From: Rhodanobacter sp.
GTDB taxonomy: Bacteria > Pseudomonadota > Gammaproteobacteria > Xanthomonadales > Rhodanobacteraceae
Direction: 5' to 3'
DNA length: 64,000 nucleotides
Assembly (NCBI GenBank): GCA_030148505.1
Contig: JASBTI010000034.1
Span: 1-64,000 of the forward strand
In this document: positions 49,881 to 58,915 of the stretch, in pieces
Numbering within the stretch: position 1 is the first letter of the stretch
Layout: every line of letters starts with the position of its first letter
The notes under the pieces: generated by a model
What the model was told of the DNA's origin: nothing
Seen by the model: the letters and a program-made list of their open reading frames with translations, nothing else
Database searches by the model: none
Program-made: the position numbers and the translations under genes

Positions 49881-50765
49881 TCAGCTGGTCCGGATCGTGG
49901 CTTGCGCCCGAAGGCGGCCGAAGTAGACATCCTCCAGGTCCGGCGCGACAGCCTCGAAGCCGGGCTCCGGTAGCGTGTCGGCCAGTACGTGCAACAAGGT
50001 GCGGCCGCCGGCCAGGCGGGTAGACAGAATGTTCATGCGGGCGCGGTAGCCGTCCAGTTCGGCTTTGTCGATGCTGCGTCGCCAGACCCGGCCATCCAGC
50101 GAACGGATCGCTTCAGCCGGCTCGCCGGTGAGCAGCACCTGCCCCTGGCCGATGATCGCCATTCGCGAACACAGGTCGGTGACGTCCTCGACGATGTGGG
50201 TGGACAGCACCACCACCACGCGCTCGCCGATTTCTGCCAGCAAGTTGAGAAAGCGGTTGCGCTCTTCCGGATCGAGGCCGGCGGTGGGCTCGTCGACGAT
50301 GACCAGGCGTGGATCGCCGATCAGCGCCTGGGCGATACCGAAGCGTTGGCGCATGCCGCCGGAGTAGGTGCCGAGCTTGCGCTTGCGCACGTCCCACAGG
50401 TTCACCTGACGCAACAGGGCCTCAACCAGTTCGCGGCGTTCCGCCCTCACCGTGACGCCCTTGAGCACTGCGAAGTGATCGAGCATCGCCTCGGCCGTCA
50501 CCTTCGGGTACACGCCGAACTCCTGCGGCAGGTAGCCGAGAAGGCGGCGGGTCGCCTGCTTGTCGGCCAGCAGGTCCATATCGTCGAGCTTGATCGTGCC
50601 TTGGTCCGGGTCCTGCAGCGTGGCGATTGTGCGCATCAAGGACGACTTGCCTGCACCGTTGGGTCCGAGCAGACCAAACATGCCGTTGGGAATATCCAGC
50701 GATACGTCACGCAAGGCCTTCACGCCGTTCGCATAGGTTTTCGACAGATTGCGAATCGTCAGCAT
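49881..50765 (-). CDS. ABC transporter ATP-binding protein
   Basis: Walker A LLGPNGAGKSSL, signature YSGGMRQRFGIAQAL, Walker B RLVIVDEPTAGLD. Confidence 0.93.
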   Translation of the reverse strand: MLTIRNLSKTYANGVKALRDVSLDIPNGMFGLLGPNGAGKSSLMRTIATLQDPDQGTIKLDDMDLLADKQATRRLLGYLPQEFGVYPKVTAEAMLDHFAVLKGVTVRAERRELVEALLRQVNLWDVRKRKLGTYSGGMRQRFGIAQALIGDPRLVIVDEPTAGLDPEERNRFLNLLAEIGERVVVVLSTHIVEDVTDLCSRMAIIGQGQVLLTGEPAEAIRSLDGRVWRRSIDKAELDGYRARMNILSTRLAGGRTLLHVLADTLPEPGFEAVAPDLEDVYFGRLRAQATIRTS

Positions 50766-50993
50766 GAAAGCGGTTCCTGCAGGGCGGCAACAGCCTTGAT
50801 CGGCTCCACATTAGGTTATTGGGCGCGAGGATGCGTGAGCTCAACGTCATGCATACGCCTGCGCATGGTGAGAGCTGCGACGCAGTGGGGCATACGAATA
50901 GGGCTGGCCTTCGCTATGATTGGGGCTTGGTTTTTTGTTTTCCGCCATCCCCAGGCGGTCCCCTCTCTCATCCAATAATTTGCAGGAATCCTC

Positions 50994-52367
50994 ATGGCCG
51001 ACTTGAAAGAAGCACTCGTCCCCGACATCGGTAGCGACAAGGTGCCGGTGATCGAAGTGATGATCAAGGCCGGCGATCGGGTCGAAAAAGAGCAGAGTCT
51101 GATCACTTTGGAGTCGGACAAGGCCACCATGGAGGTGCCGGCACCGTTTGCCGGCACAGTCAGGGAGGTGAAGGTAAAACTTGGCGACGAAGTGGCCGAG
51201 GGCACCCTGATTGCGATGATCGAAGTGGACGAGGCCGATGCCGGCAACGCCGCCAAGCCTGCCGCGTCGGCCAAGGCCGAGGAAGACGACGCCAAACCCC
51301 AGGCTCCGCCCGCTTCGCCTGCCGTCGAAAAAACGCCCGCCCGACCCACCGATCGACCTGCCGCTCGCGCCGTCCCTGCCGGCAACGTGCCGGAGGGTGA
51401 CGTGGCACCGTCAGCACGCCCGCCGCTGGACGCCACGGTGGTGATGCCGGGTGACGCGCCCTATGCTAGCCCGGCGATCCGCGCGTTCGCCCGCGAGCTG
51501 GGCGTGGACATCGCGCAGGTAAAGGGGAGTGGTCGCAGTGGCCGCATCCAGCGCGATGATGTCAGCGCTTGGGTCAAGCATGCACTGGCGTCGGGCGCGC
51601 GCCCCACCGGTGGGGCGTCCGCCTCCGTCGGCGGTCTCAGTCTGCTGCCATGGCCGAAGATCGATTTCGCCAAGTACGGCGAAATCGAGGAGAAGCCACT
51701 GTCGCGCATCCAGAAGATTTCGGGCGCAAACCTGTCCCGCAATTGGGCGATGATTCCTCACGTCACCCATCACGAAGACGCCGACATCACCGAACTGGAG
51801 GCGTTTCGCAAGCAGCTTGGCGCCGAAAACAAGGACCTGAAGGTTACCCCGCTGGTGTTCCAGATCAAGGCGGTGGTGGCGGCATTGAAGCAATTTCCGC
51901 AATTCAACGCCTCGCTCGACGAGTCGGGCGAAAAATTGATACTGAAGAAGTATTTCCATATCGGTATCGCGGTGGATACGCCGGATGGCCTGGTGGTGCC
52001 GGTGTTGCGCGACTGCGACAAGAAGGGCTTGCTCGAGCTGGCCCGCGAGCTCGGCGAAATCTCGAAGAAAGCGCGCGACAAGAAGCTCGGCCCGGCCGAG
52101 ATGTCGGGTGGATGCTTTTCGATCAGTTCGCTCGGGGGCATTGGCGGTACCGGTTTCACGCCGATCGTCAATGCACCGGAAGTCGCCATTCTCGGCGTCA
52201 CCAAGGCGGCGATGAAGCCGGTATGGAACGGCAAGGAGTTCGCGCCGCGATTGCTGCTGCCGCTGTCGCTGTCCTACGACCACCGGGTGATCGACGGTGC
52301 GTTGGCCGCGCGTTTCGCGGTGTTCCTCGCCACCCAGCTCGGCGATATCCGCCGGCTGCTGCTGTAA
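50994..52367 (+). CDS. aceF: Dihydrolipoamide acetyltransferase, PDH E2 component
   Basis: Lipoyl domain ([15 protein letters not shown]), peripheral-subunit-binding domain ([33 protein letters not shown]), catalytic [10 protein letters not shown]. Confidence 0.94.
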   Translation: MADLKEALVPDIGSDKVPVIEVMIKAGDRVEKEQSLITLESDKATMEVPAPFAGTVREVKVKLGDEVAEGTLIAMIEVDEADAGNAAKPAASAKAEEDDAKPQAPPASPAVEKTPARPTDRPAARAVPAGNVPEGDVAPSARPPLDATVVMPGDAPYASPAIRAFARELGVDIAQVKGSGRSGRIQRDDVSAWVKHALASGARPTGGASASVGGLSLLPWPKIDFAKYGEIEEKPLSRIQKISGANLSRNWAMIPHVTHHEDADITELEAFRKQLGAENKDLKVTPLVFQIKAVVAALKQFPQFNASLDESGEKLILKKYFHIGIAVDTPDGLVVPVLRDCDKKGLLELARELGEISKKARDKKLGPAEMSGGCFSISSLGGIGGTGFTPIVNAPEVAILGVTKAAMKPVWNGKEFAPRLLLPLSLSYDHRVIDGALAARFAVFLATQLGDIRRLLL

Positions 52368-52379
52368 CGGGACGCCCGG

Positions 52380-53465
52380 ATGCGCGTTGCGACGCTCGAC
52401 TTCTCCGTGCTGGCGCTGGCCGCGCCTGCACCGCTCCAGCAGGGGATCAAACAGGTGGGGCAGTGGCTCGATCTGGGGGTGAAGTTCGGCGGCGTCAATG
52501 TGACGATCGGCTCGGTGCTGGGCGCGGTGCTGCTGTTTGCGCTGTTCCTGATCGTGTCCACCACGCTGAAACGCCTGCTGCATGGCTATGCGCTGCGCAA
52601 CGAGCATGTCAACCAATCCACCATTTACACTTTCGAGCGATTGCTGCACTACGTGTTGCTGACGGTCGGTGTGCTGTGGGCACTGAGTGTGGCCGGTATC
52701 CCGATGGCCAAGATGACGGTGTTCGCCGGCGCGCTGGGTGTGGGTCTGGGCTTTGGCTTGCAGGCGATCTTCAACAACTTTGTGTCCGGCTTGATTCTAC
52801 TGTTCGATCGCAGCCTCAAGGTGGGCGATTTCGTCGAACTGGCGTCAGGCCTCCACGGCAATGTCCGTGAAATCCGCATCCGCGCCACCTTGATTTCCAC
52901 CAACGACGATATTGACATCCTGGTGCCGAATTCCGAGTTTGTGACTGGTCGGGTCGTCAACTGGACGCTGCGTGAAGTGGCACGGCGGCAGAAAATTCCC
53001 TTTGGCGTGGCGTACGGTACCGACAAGGAGCTGGTCAAGAAGGCAGCGCTGGAGGCCGCTGCCGCCGTGCCGTTCACGCTGAGCCTGGCGGGCCCCTGCG
53101 CACCGCAGGTATGGCTGACCGGTTTCGGCGATTCCTCGCTGGATTTCCAGCTGGTGGTCTGGCTCAACGCCGAGGCCACCCGACGGGTGGGCGCCATCAC
53201 GGCCGCCTACAACTGGGCACTGCATACCGCGCTGGAGAAGTACCACATTGAAATTCCGTTTCCGCAACGCGACCTGCATGTCAAAAGCTGGGTTCAGCCC
53301 GAGCGTGGCACGGACGAGGCAGCCGCCCGCGCGACCGAGGTATCCGATCGTGGCGTAGCCGAAGGCAACGATGCCGCACGCGATGTCGAGCGTGACATTG
53401 CCGAAGAATCGGCAGGTCGAATCGACACCCCATCCCCCGCCAAAGATCCGGGCGCAGCGCGCTGA
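52380..53465 (+). CDS. Mechanosensitive ion channel family protein (MscS)
   Basis: AGALGVGLGFGLQAIFNNFVSGLILLFDRSLKVGDFVEL. Confidence 0.92.
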   Translation: MRVATLDFSVLALAAPAPLQQGIKQVGQWLDLGVKFGGVNVTIGSVLGAVLLFALFLIVSTTLKRLLHGYALRNEHVNQSTIYTFERLLHYVLLTVGVLWALSVAGIPMAKMTVFAGALGVGLGFGLQAIFNNFVSGLILLFDRSLKVGDFVELASGLHGNVREIRIRATLISTNDDIDILVPNSEFVTGRVVNWTLREVARRQKIPFGVAYGTDKELVKKAALEAAAAVPFTLSLAGPCAPQVWLTGFGDSSLDFQLVVWLNAEATRRVGAITAAYNWALHTALEKYHIEIPFPQRDLHVKSWVQPERGTDEAAARATEVSDRGVAEGNDAARDVERDIAEESAGRIDTPSPAKDPGAAR

Positions 53466-53494
53466 CGCCCCGCAACACGAAGGAAAACATCTGC

Positions 53495-55342
53495 ATGAGC
53501 AACACCATCGAGATCAAGGTTCCCGACATCGGCGGGCATGACAATGTGCCGGTGATCGAGGTGCTGGTAAGTGCCGGCGACAGCGTCAGCAAGGATCAGA
53601 GCCTGATCACGCTGGAGTCGGACAAGGCCACCATGGAAATCCCCGCGCCCGTTGCCGGCACAATTCGCGAGATGAAGCTCAAGGTTGGCGATGAAGTATC
53701 CGAAGGTGCGCTGATTGCCCTGCTGGATGTCGCTGGCGAAGCCGACACCACGTCCCCTTCTACCTCCCGGGGAGAAGGCCGGGATGAGGGGACACGGCCG
53801 CCGAAAGCCTCCAATGAAGCGGCCGCGGTCAGCAGCTCTGCCGCGAGCATCCGACCCTCAGCCCAGACCCCGACCCAGGGTGGAGAGGGGGCGAAGGCAC
53901 CGCAAGCGGCGTCATCATCGGGAAGAACTGCCGACATTGAGTGCAAGCTGGTCGTGCTCGGTTCCGGCCCCGGAGGCTATACGGCGGCTTTCCGCGCCGC
54001 CGATCTCGGGGTCGATACCGTGCTGGTGGAGCGCCATCCCACCCTCGGTGGTGTGTGTCTGAATGTCGGCTGCATCCCCTCCAAGGCCTTACTGCATGCC
54101 GCCGGGGTGATCGACGAGGCCGAGGCGATGGCAGCGCATGGCGTCAGCTTCGGCAAGCCGAAGATCGACATCGACAAGCTGCGCGAATTCAAGAACAAGG
54201 TGGTTGGCAGGCTCACCGGCGGGCTCGCCGGCATGGCCAAGCAGCGAAAGGTGCGCACCGTCGAGGGCGTCGGCAGTTTCGTTTCGCCCAACGAAATCGA
54301 AGTGCAGACCAAGGATGGCGTGAAGCTGATTCGCTTCGAGCACGCCATCATCGCCGCGGGTTCGCAGTCGGTGAAGCTGCCGTCGTTCCCGTGGGATGAC
54401 GAGCGCATCGTCGACTCTACCGGGGCGCTCGAACTCAAGGACGTGCCGAAAAAGTTACTGGTCGTGGGTGGCGGCATCATCGGCCTGGAAATGGCCACGG
54501 TGTATGCCGCGCTGGGCAGCGAGGTGACTGTGGTCGAGTTCATGGACCAGTTGATCCCTGGTGCCGATGCCGACCTGATCAAGCCGCTGGCACTGCGCAT
54601 GGGCAAGCGCTTGAAGGGCATCCATCTGAAGACCAAGGTAGTCGAGGCGAAGGCCACCAAGAAAGGTATCGAGGTCAGCTACGAAGGCGACAGCATTCCT
54701 GCGACCACGCTGTTCGACCGGGTGCTGGTATCGGTGGGGCGCTCGCCCAATGGCGGCAAGATCGGCGCCGACAAAGCTGGCGTAATGGTGAGCGAACGCG
54801 GCTTCATCAACGTCGATACGCAGATGCGCACCAACGTGCCGCACATCTTCGCGATCGGTGACCTGGTCGGCCAGCCGATGCTGGCGCACAAGGCCACGCA
54901 TGAGGCGAAGGTCGCGGCCGAAGTCGTCGCCGGGCACAAGAGTCACTTCGATGCGCGGGTGATTCCGTCGGTCGCCTATACCGATCCGGAAATCGCCTGG
55001 GTCGGCGTCACCGAACGTGAGGCGAAGGAGAAGGGGCTGAAAATCGGCGTGGGCAAGTTTCACTGGGCGGCCAGCGGACGTGCCATCGGCCTCGATCGCA
55101 CCGAAGGCTTCACCAAGCTGCTGTTCGACGAGGAAACCCATCGCGTGGTGGGCGGCGGCATCGTCGGCGTGCACGCCGGGGATCTGATTTCCGAAGTCGC
55201 CCTGGCTATCGAGATGGGCAGCGAGGCGGCCGACATCGGCCTCACTATCCATCCCCATCCGACCCTCAGTGAGTCGGTGGGCATGGCTGCGGAGATCTAC
55301 GAGGGCACCATCACCGACCTGTATATGCCGAAGAAGAAATAA
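53495..55342 (+). CDS. lpdA: Dihydrolipoyl dehydrogenase with N-terminal lipoyl domain (PDH E3)
   Basis: Lipoyl domain [18 protein letters not shown] motif LGSGPGGYTAAFRAADLG; redox site GGVCLNVGCIPSKALLH. Confidence 0.95.
   Translation: MSNTIEIKVPDIGGHDNVPVIEVLVSAGDSVSKDQSLITLESDKATMEIPAPVAGTIREMKLKVGDEVSEGALIALLDVAGEADTTSPSTSRGEGRDEGTRPPKASNEAAAVSSSAASIRPSAQTPTQGGEGAKAPQAASSSGRTADIECKLVVLGSGPGGYTAAFRAADLGVDTVLVERHPTLGGVCLNVGCIPSKALLHAAGVIDEAEAMAAHGVSFGKPKIDIDKLREFKNKVVGRLTGGLAGMAKQRKVRTVEGVGSFVSPNEIEVQTKDGVKLIRFEHAIIAAGSQSVKLPSFPWDDERIVDSTGALELKDVPKKLLVVGGGIIGLEMATVYAALGSEVTVVEFMDQLIPGADADLIKPLALRMGKRLKGIHLKTKVVEAKATKKGIEVSYEGDSIPATTLFDRVLVSVGRSPNGGKIGADKAGVMVSERGFINVDTQMRTNVPHIFAIGDLVGQPMLAHKATHEAKVAAEVVAGHKSHFDARVIPSVAYTDPEIAWVGVTEREAKEKGLKIGVGKFHWAASGRAIGLDRTEGFTKLLFDEETHRVVGGGIVGVHAGDLISEVALAIEMGSEAADIGLTIHPHPTLSESVGMAAEIYEGTITDLYMPKKK
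53751..53897. repeat. Intragenic REP-like sequence inside the lpd linker
   Basis: CCCCTTCTACCTCCCGGGGAGAAGGCCGGGATGAGGGG and, ~80 nt on, CCCTCAGCCCAGACCCCGACCCAGGGTGGAGAGGGGG; they resemble the two halves of a common CTCTCCC..GGGAGAGG-type intergenic repeat. Confidence 0.5.
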
Positions 55343-55475
55343 GCGATCGAAACGTGGCAGCTTGGGTGCGCCAGTTCCTTCGCGGACTGCCGCTCCGGTT
55401 GGCTCGGCGGTTGCCGGGTGTGACTGCCGCTTCAGGCATGCCGCGTCACCCCCGCTTCGCACAGGAGGTTGCAAC

Positions 55476-56468
55476 ATGCAATATCGCCGTCTGGGAAAAT
55501 CCGGTCTGCAACTGTCCGCGCTGTCGTTCGGTGCGTGGGTCACCTTTGGCAGGCAGGTCGGCCGGTCGCAGGCACGCGACATGCTGGCACTGGCGCACGA
55601 CCGTGGGGTGAACTTCTTCGACAACGCGGAAACCTATAACAACGGCGTGGCCGAGCAGCTGATGGGCGACGTCCTCGCCGACCTGCGTTTTCCGCGCGAC
55701 AGCTATTGCGTCTCCAGCAAGGTGTTCTTCGGTGCCGTCGACAACCCGCTGCCGACCCAGCGCGGGCTGTCGCGCAAGCATGTGATCGAGGCATGCCATC
55801 AGGCGCTGCAACGCCTGCGGGTAGAACATCTGGACCTGTACTTCTGCCATCGGCCCGATCCGGATACGCCGATCGGCGAAACCGTGGCGGCGATGGACAC
55901 CCTGGTGCGCCAGGGCAAGGTGTTGTACTGGGGCACCAGTGAATGGCCGGGCGATGCGATCCACGAAGCGCATCGCATCGCCAGCGAAAATCATTGGTAT
56001 GCGCCCGTGGTCGAGCAGCCGCAGTACAACCTGTTGCATCGTGAGCGGGTCGAGGTGGAGTACGCCTCATTGTACGAGGCCTATGGCATGGGCATCACGA
56101 TCTGGTCGCCGCTGGCATCCGGTCTACTGAGCGGCAAATACAACGACGGCGTGCCGGCCGGCTCGCGATTGACCCAGCCCGGTTACGAGTGGCTGCGCGA
56201 AAGCGTGCTGGGCAAGAATCAGGAACGTCTCGACAAGGTCCGCGCGCTGCAGCCGATTGCGGAGGAGATGGGTGCCAGCCTGGCGCAGTTGTCGATCGCC
56301 TGGTGCCTGCTCAATCCGCATGTCTCCACGGTGATGCTGGGGGCCAGCCGGCGTGAGCAGCTGGAGCACAATCTCGACGCATTGGCGCTGCTGCCGCGGC
56401 TGGATGAAACGGTTGCCACGCGCATCAAGGAAATTCTCCACACGGACGGAGGGATTGAAAGGCGGTGA
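55476..56468 (+). CDS. Aldo/keto reductase (voltage-gated K+ channel beta-subunit-like)
   Basis: MQYRRLGKSGLQLSALSFGAWVTFG...NFFDNAETYNNGVAEQLMG. Confidence 0.92.
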   Translation: MQYRRLGKSGLQLSALSFGAWVTFGRQVGRSQARDMLALAHDRGVNFFDNAETYNNGVAEQLMGDVLADLRFPRDSYCVSSKVFFGAVDNPLPTQRGLSRKHVIEACHQALQRLRVEHLDLYFCHRPDPDTPIGETVAAMDTLVRQGKVLYWGTSEWPGDAIHEAHRIASENHWYAPVVEQPQYNLLHRERVEVEYASLYEAYGMGITIWSPLASGLLSGKYNDGVPAGSRLTQPGYEWLRESVLGKNQERLDKVRALQPIAEEMGASLAQLSIAWCLLNPHVSTVMLGASRREQLEHNLDALALLPRLDETVATRIKEILHTDGGIERR

Positions 56469-56600
56469 AAAATTCGCCCGCCTGCTGCGACCGCCGTCAG
56501 ATGCCCGTGTCGGCGGTACGCTGTGGCGTTCGATATTTTCCAGGCTCTGAACCGGTTCCCTCAGAGCGCCCTTGATGGTGACCGTCCGCCCGTCCGGCGA

Positions 56601-56614
56601 GTGTCCGCGGACAC
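56601..56614. promoter_or_regulatory. 14-bp palindrome, candidate upstream activator site
   Basis: GTGTCCGCGGACAC perfect palindrome, ~70-80 bp upstream of the sigma-54-like -24 element. Confidence 0.45.
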
Positions 56615-56677
56615 ACTTGTTCGCGCCAGTCTGTGATGCAAGTTACTGATTAAAAGCGTAATTATCGGATGTCCGGT

Positions 56678-56694
56678 TTGGCACGTGGATTGCA
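56678..56694 (+). promoter_or_regulatory. Putative sigma-54 (-24/-12) promoter
   Basis: TTGGCACG-TGGA-TTGCA, matching the TTGGCACG-N4-TTGCW consensus with correct GG/GC spacing, 45 nt upstream of ATG 56740. Confidence 0.75.
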
Positions 56695-56739
56695 AAAGTT
56701 TCTGATGCAGCCGCGCTGTCCGCGGTCAGGGAATGCACG

Positions 56740-58011
56740 ATGATTCGCGACACTTCCGCCACCGACCGCCTGGTCGAAGTCAAGCCCGATCGCAAGCGCC
56801 AACTGATCCTGCTGGCCATCGGCGTGGCGGCGCTGGCACTGCTGGCGTGGCTGGCGCCGGGGATCGGCCGGCTGTTTTCCGCCTCCGGTTCGGTCAGCAG
56901 CTCGCGGCTGGCGTTTGCCACCGTCGAGCGTGGCCCGTTCGTGCGCGATATCGCCGCCGAGGGCAAGGTGGTGGCGGCCAACAGTCCCACTTTGTATGCC
57001 ACCTCCGGCGGTGCGGTGACGCTCAAGGTGCACGCTGGCGACACGGTGAAGATCGGTCAGGTGCTGGCGACCATCGTCAGTCCCGAATTGCTCAACAAAC
57101 TGGCACAGGAGCAATCCAACGCCGACGCGATGGAAGTGAACTATCAGCGCGCGAAGATCGACGCACGCAAGCAGCGCTCGTTGTTGAGGGTGGCGTACGA
57201 GAACGCACAGATCGATATGCAGACGGCTACGCGCAACTTCGATCGCTACCAGAAAGCCTTCAAAGAAGGGGCTGTCCCGCGGATGGACGTGGATCGCGCC
57301 GTGGATGCGCTGGACAAGGCGAAGATCGCCTTGCGGCACGCCAAGAGCGATCTGGGCATGGACAACGACAGCCTGAATTTCGACATCGAATCGAAAAAGC
57401 TCGCGCATGCGTGGCAGCTGCTGCTGGTACAGGACCTGCAGCGCCAGGTGGACAATCTGGCGGTGAAGTCGCCGGTCGACGGCCAGGTCGGCCAGCTGTT
57501 CATTGCCGAACGCGCCACCGTGGCCAAGGACGCGAAGTTGCTCAGCGTGATCGACCTGTCCGCACTGGAAGTGCAGGTCAAGGTGCCGGAAAGTTTCGCC
57601 CGCGACCTGGGTATCGGCATGACCGGCGAAATCAGCGGCAACGGCAAGACCTGGAAAGGTATCGTCAGCGCGATCTCGCCCGAAGTGGTCAATGGTGAAG
57701 TGGCCGCGCGGGTGCGCTTTGCCGGAACTGCGCCGAAACAACTGCGCCAGAACCAGCGCCTGTCAGTACGCATCCTGCTCGACCATCGGGAGAACGTGCT
57801 GACCGTGCAGCGTGGTTCCTTCGTCGACGAATCCGGTGGCAGCTATGCCTATGTGGTGCGCGACGGCATCGCCGTCAAGACGCCGATCCGCGTTGGCGCA
57901 TCGAGCATCGACAAGGTGGAAATCCTGCAGGGCCTGAAAGCCGGCGATCGCATCGTGATTTCCGGTACCGACAATTTCAAGGGCGCCGCGCGGGTCGCGA
58001 TCAGCAATTGA
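56740..58011 (+). CDS. Periplasmic adaptor subunit (HlyD/MacA-like)
   Basis: N-terminal TM; barrel-sandwich, coiled coil, VKSPVDGQVGQLFIAERATV; C-terminal VGASSIDKVEILQGLKAGDRIVISG. Confidence 0.88.
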   Translation: MIRDTSATDRLVEVKPDRKRQLILLAIGVAALALLAWLAPGIGRLFSASGSVSSSRLAFATVERGPFVRDIAAEGKVVAANSPTLYATSGGAVTLKVHAGDTVKIGQVLATIVSPELLNKLAQEQSNADAMEVNYQRAKIDARKQRSLLRVAYENAQIDMQTATRNFDRYQKAFKEGAVPRMDVDRAVDALDKAKIALRHAKSDLGMDNDSLNFDIESKKLAHAWQLLLVQDLQRQVDNLAVKSPVDGQVGQLFIAERATVAKDAKLLSVIDLSALEVQVKVPESFARDLGIGMTGEISGNGKTWKGIVSAISPEVVNGEVAARVRFAGTAPKQLRQNQRLSVRILLDHRENVLTVQRGSFVDESGGSYAYVVRDGIAVKTPIRVGASSIDKVEILQGLKAGDRIVISGTDNFKGAARVAISN

Positions 58012-58061
58012 CAGGACCGGACTTTCCCACCTAACCGACACACCACCACCGAGGAACCACC

Positions 58062-58784
58062 ATGCTGAAGATGAACCATCTGTCCAAGGTCTACCGCACC
58101 GAAGTGGTGGAGACCTACGCGCTACGCGATTTCAATATCGACGTGAAAGAAGGCGAGTTTGTCGCCGTCACCGGGCCGTCCGGCTCCGGCAAGACCACCT
58201 TTCTCACCATTGCCGGTCTACTGGAAACCTTCAGTGGCGGCGAATACCACCTCGACGGGATCGAGGTAAGCCAGCTCAACGACAACGCGCGCTCGAAGAT
58301 CCGCAACGAGAAGATCGGCTTTATCTTTCAGGCGTTCAATCTGATCCCCGACCTCAACGTCTACGACAATATCGAGGTGCCGCTACGCTATCGCGGCATG
58401 AAAGGCGCCGAGCGCAAGCAACGCATCATGGATTCGCTGGAACGGGTGGGTCTATCCTCGCGCGCCAAGCACTACCCGGCCGAACTTTCCGGCGGTCAGC
58501 AACAGCGCGTGGCCATTGCCCGGGCGCTGGCGGGCTCGCCGCGCCTGCTACTGGCCGACGAGCCGACCGGCAACCTGGATACCCAGATGGCCCGTGGCGT
58601 GCTGGAGCTGATCGAGGACATCCACCGCGATGGCGCCACCATCGTGATGGTCACCCATGACCCGGAACTGGCCGCGCGCGCCCAGCGCAACGTGCACATC
58701 ATCGATGGGCAGGTGGTGGACCTGTCGGAGGAGCCGCGCTTCCACGCGCATGCCGGCGAAGCCGCACAAGGCCAAACCTTGTAG
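58062..58784 (+). CDS. ABC transporter ATP-binding protein (MacB/LolD-like)
   Basis: GPSGSGKTT, LSGGQQQRVAIARAL, LLLADEPTGNLD. Confidence 0.94.
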   Translation: MLKMNHLSKVYRTEVVETYALRDFNIDVKEGEFVAVTGPSGSGKTTFLTIAGLLETFSGGEYHLDGIEVSQLNDNARSKIRNEKIGFIFQAFNLIPDLNVYDNIEVPLRYRGMKGAERKQRIMDSLERVGLSSRAKHYPAELSGGQQQRVAIARALAGSPRLLLADEPTGNLDTQMARGVLELIEDIHRDGATIVMVTHDPELAARAQRNVHIIDGQVVDLSEEPRFHAHAGEAAQGQTL

Positions 58785-58882
58785 GAGCGCACCTCGCACA
58801 AGAGGGGGCTTGCTCCGGTCGTGTGCGAGATCTTTGTCACGTAGCCGAAAAGCATTCGCGCACAGGGTGCGCTCCTACAAGG
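58777..58882. repeat. REP-like inverted repeat, 17-nt perfect arms
   Basis: CCTTGTAGGAGCGCACC (58777-58793) and GGTGCGCTCCTACAAGG (58866-58882). Confidence 0.8.
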
Positions 58883-58915
58883 TTGCTGACGAACACCACT
58901 GCACAGGTATTTCGA

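Noticed and set aside
51411-52649. 412-aa antisense ORF opposite aceF
   Set aside because: Composition biased (His, Gln, Arg), no family motif; aceF on the + strand is unambiguous.
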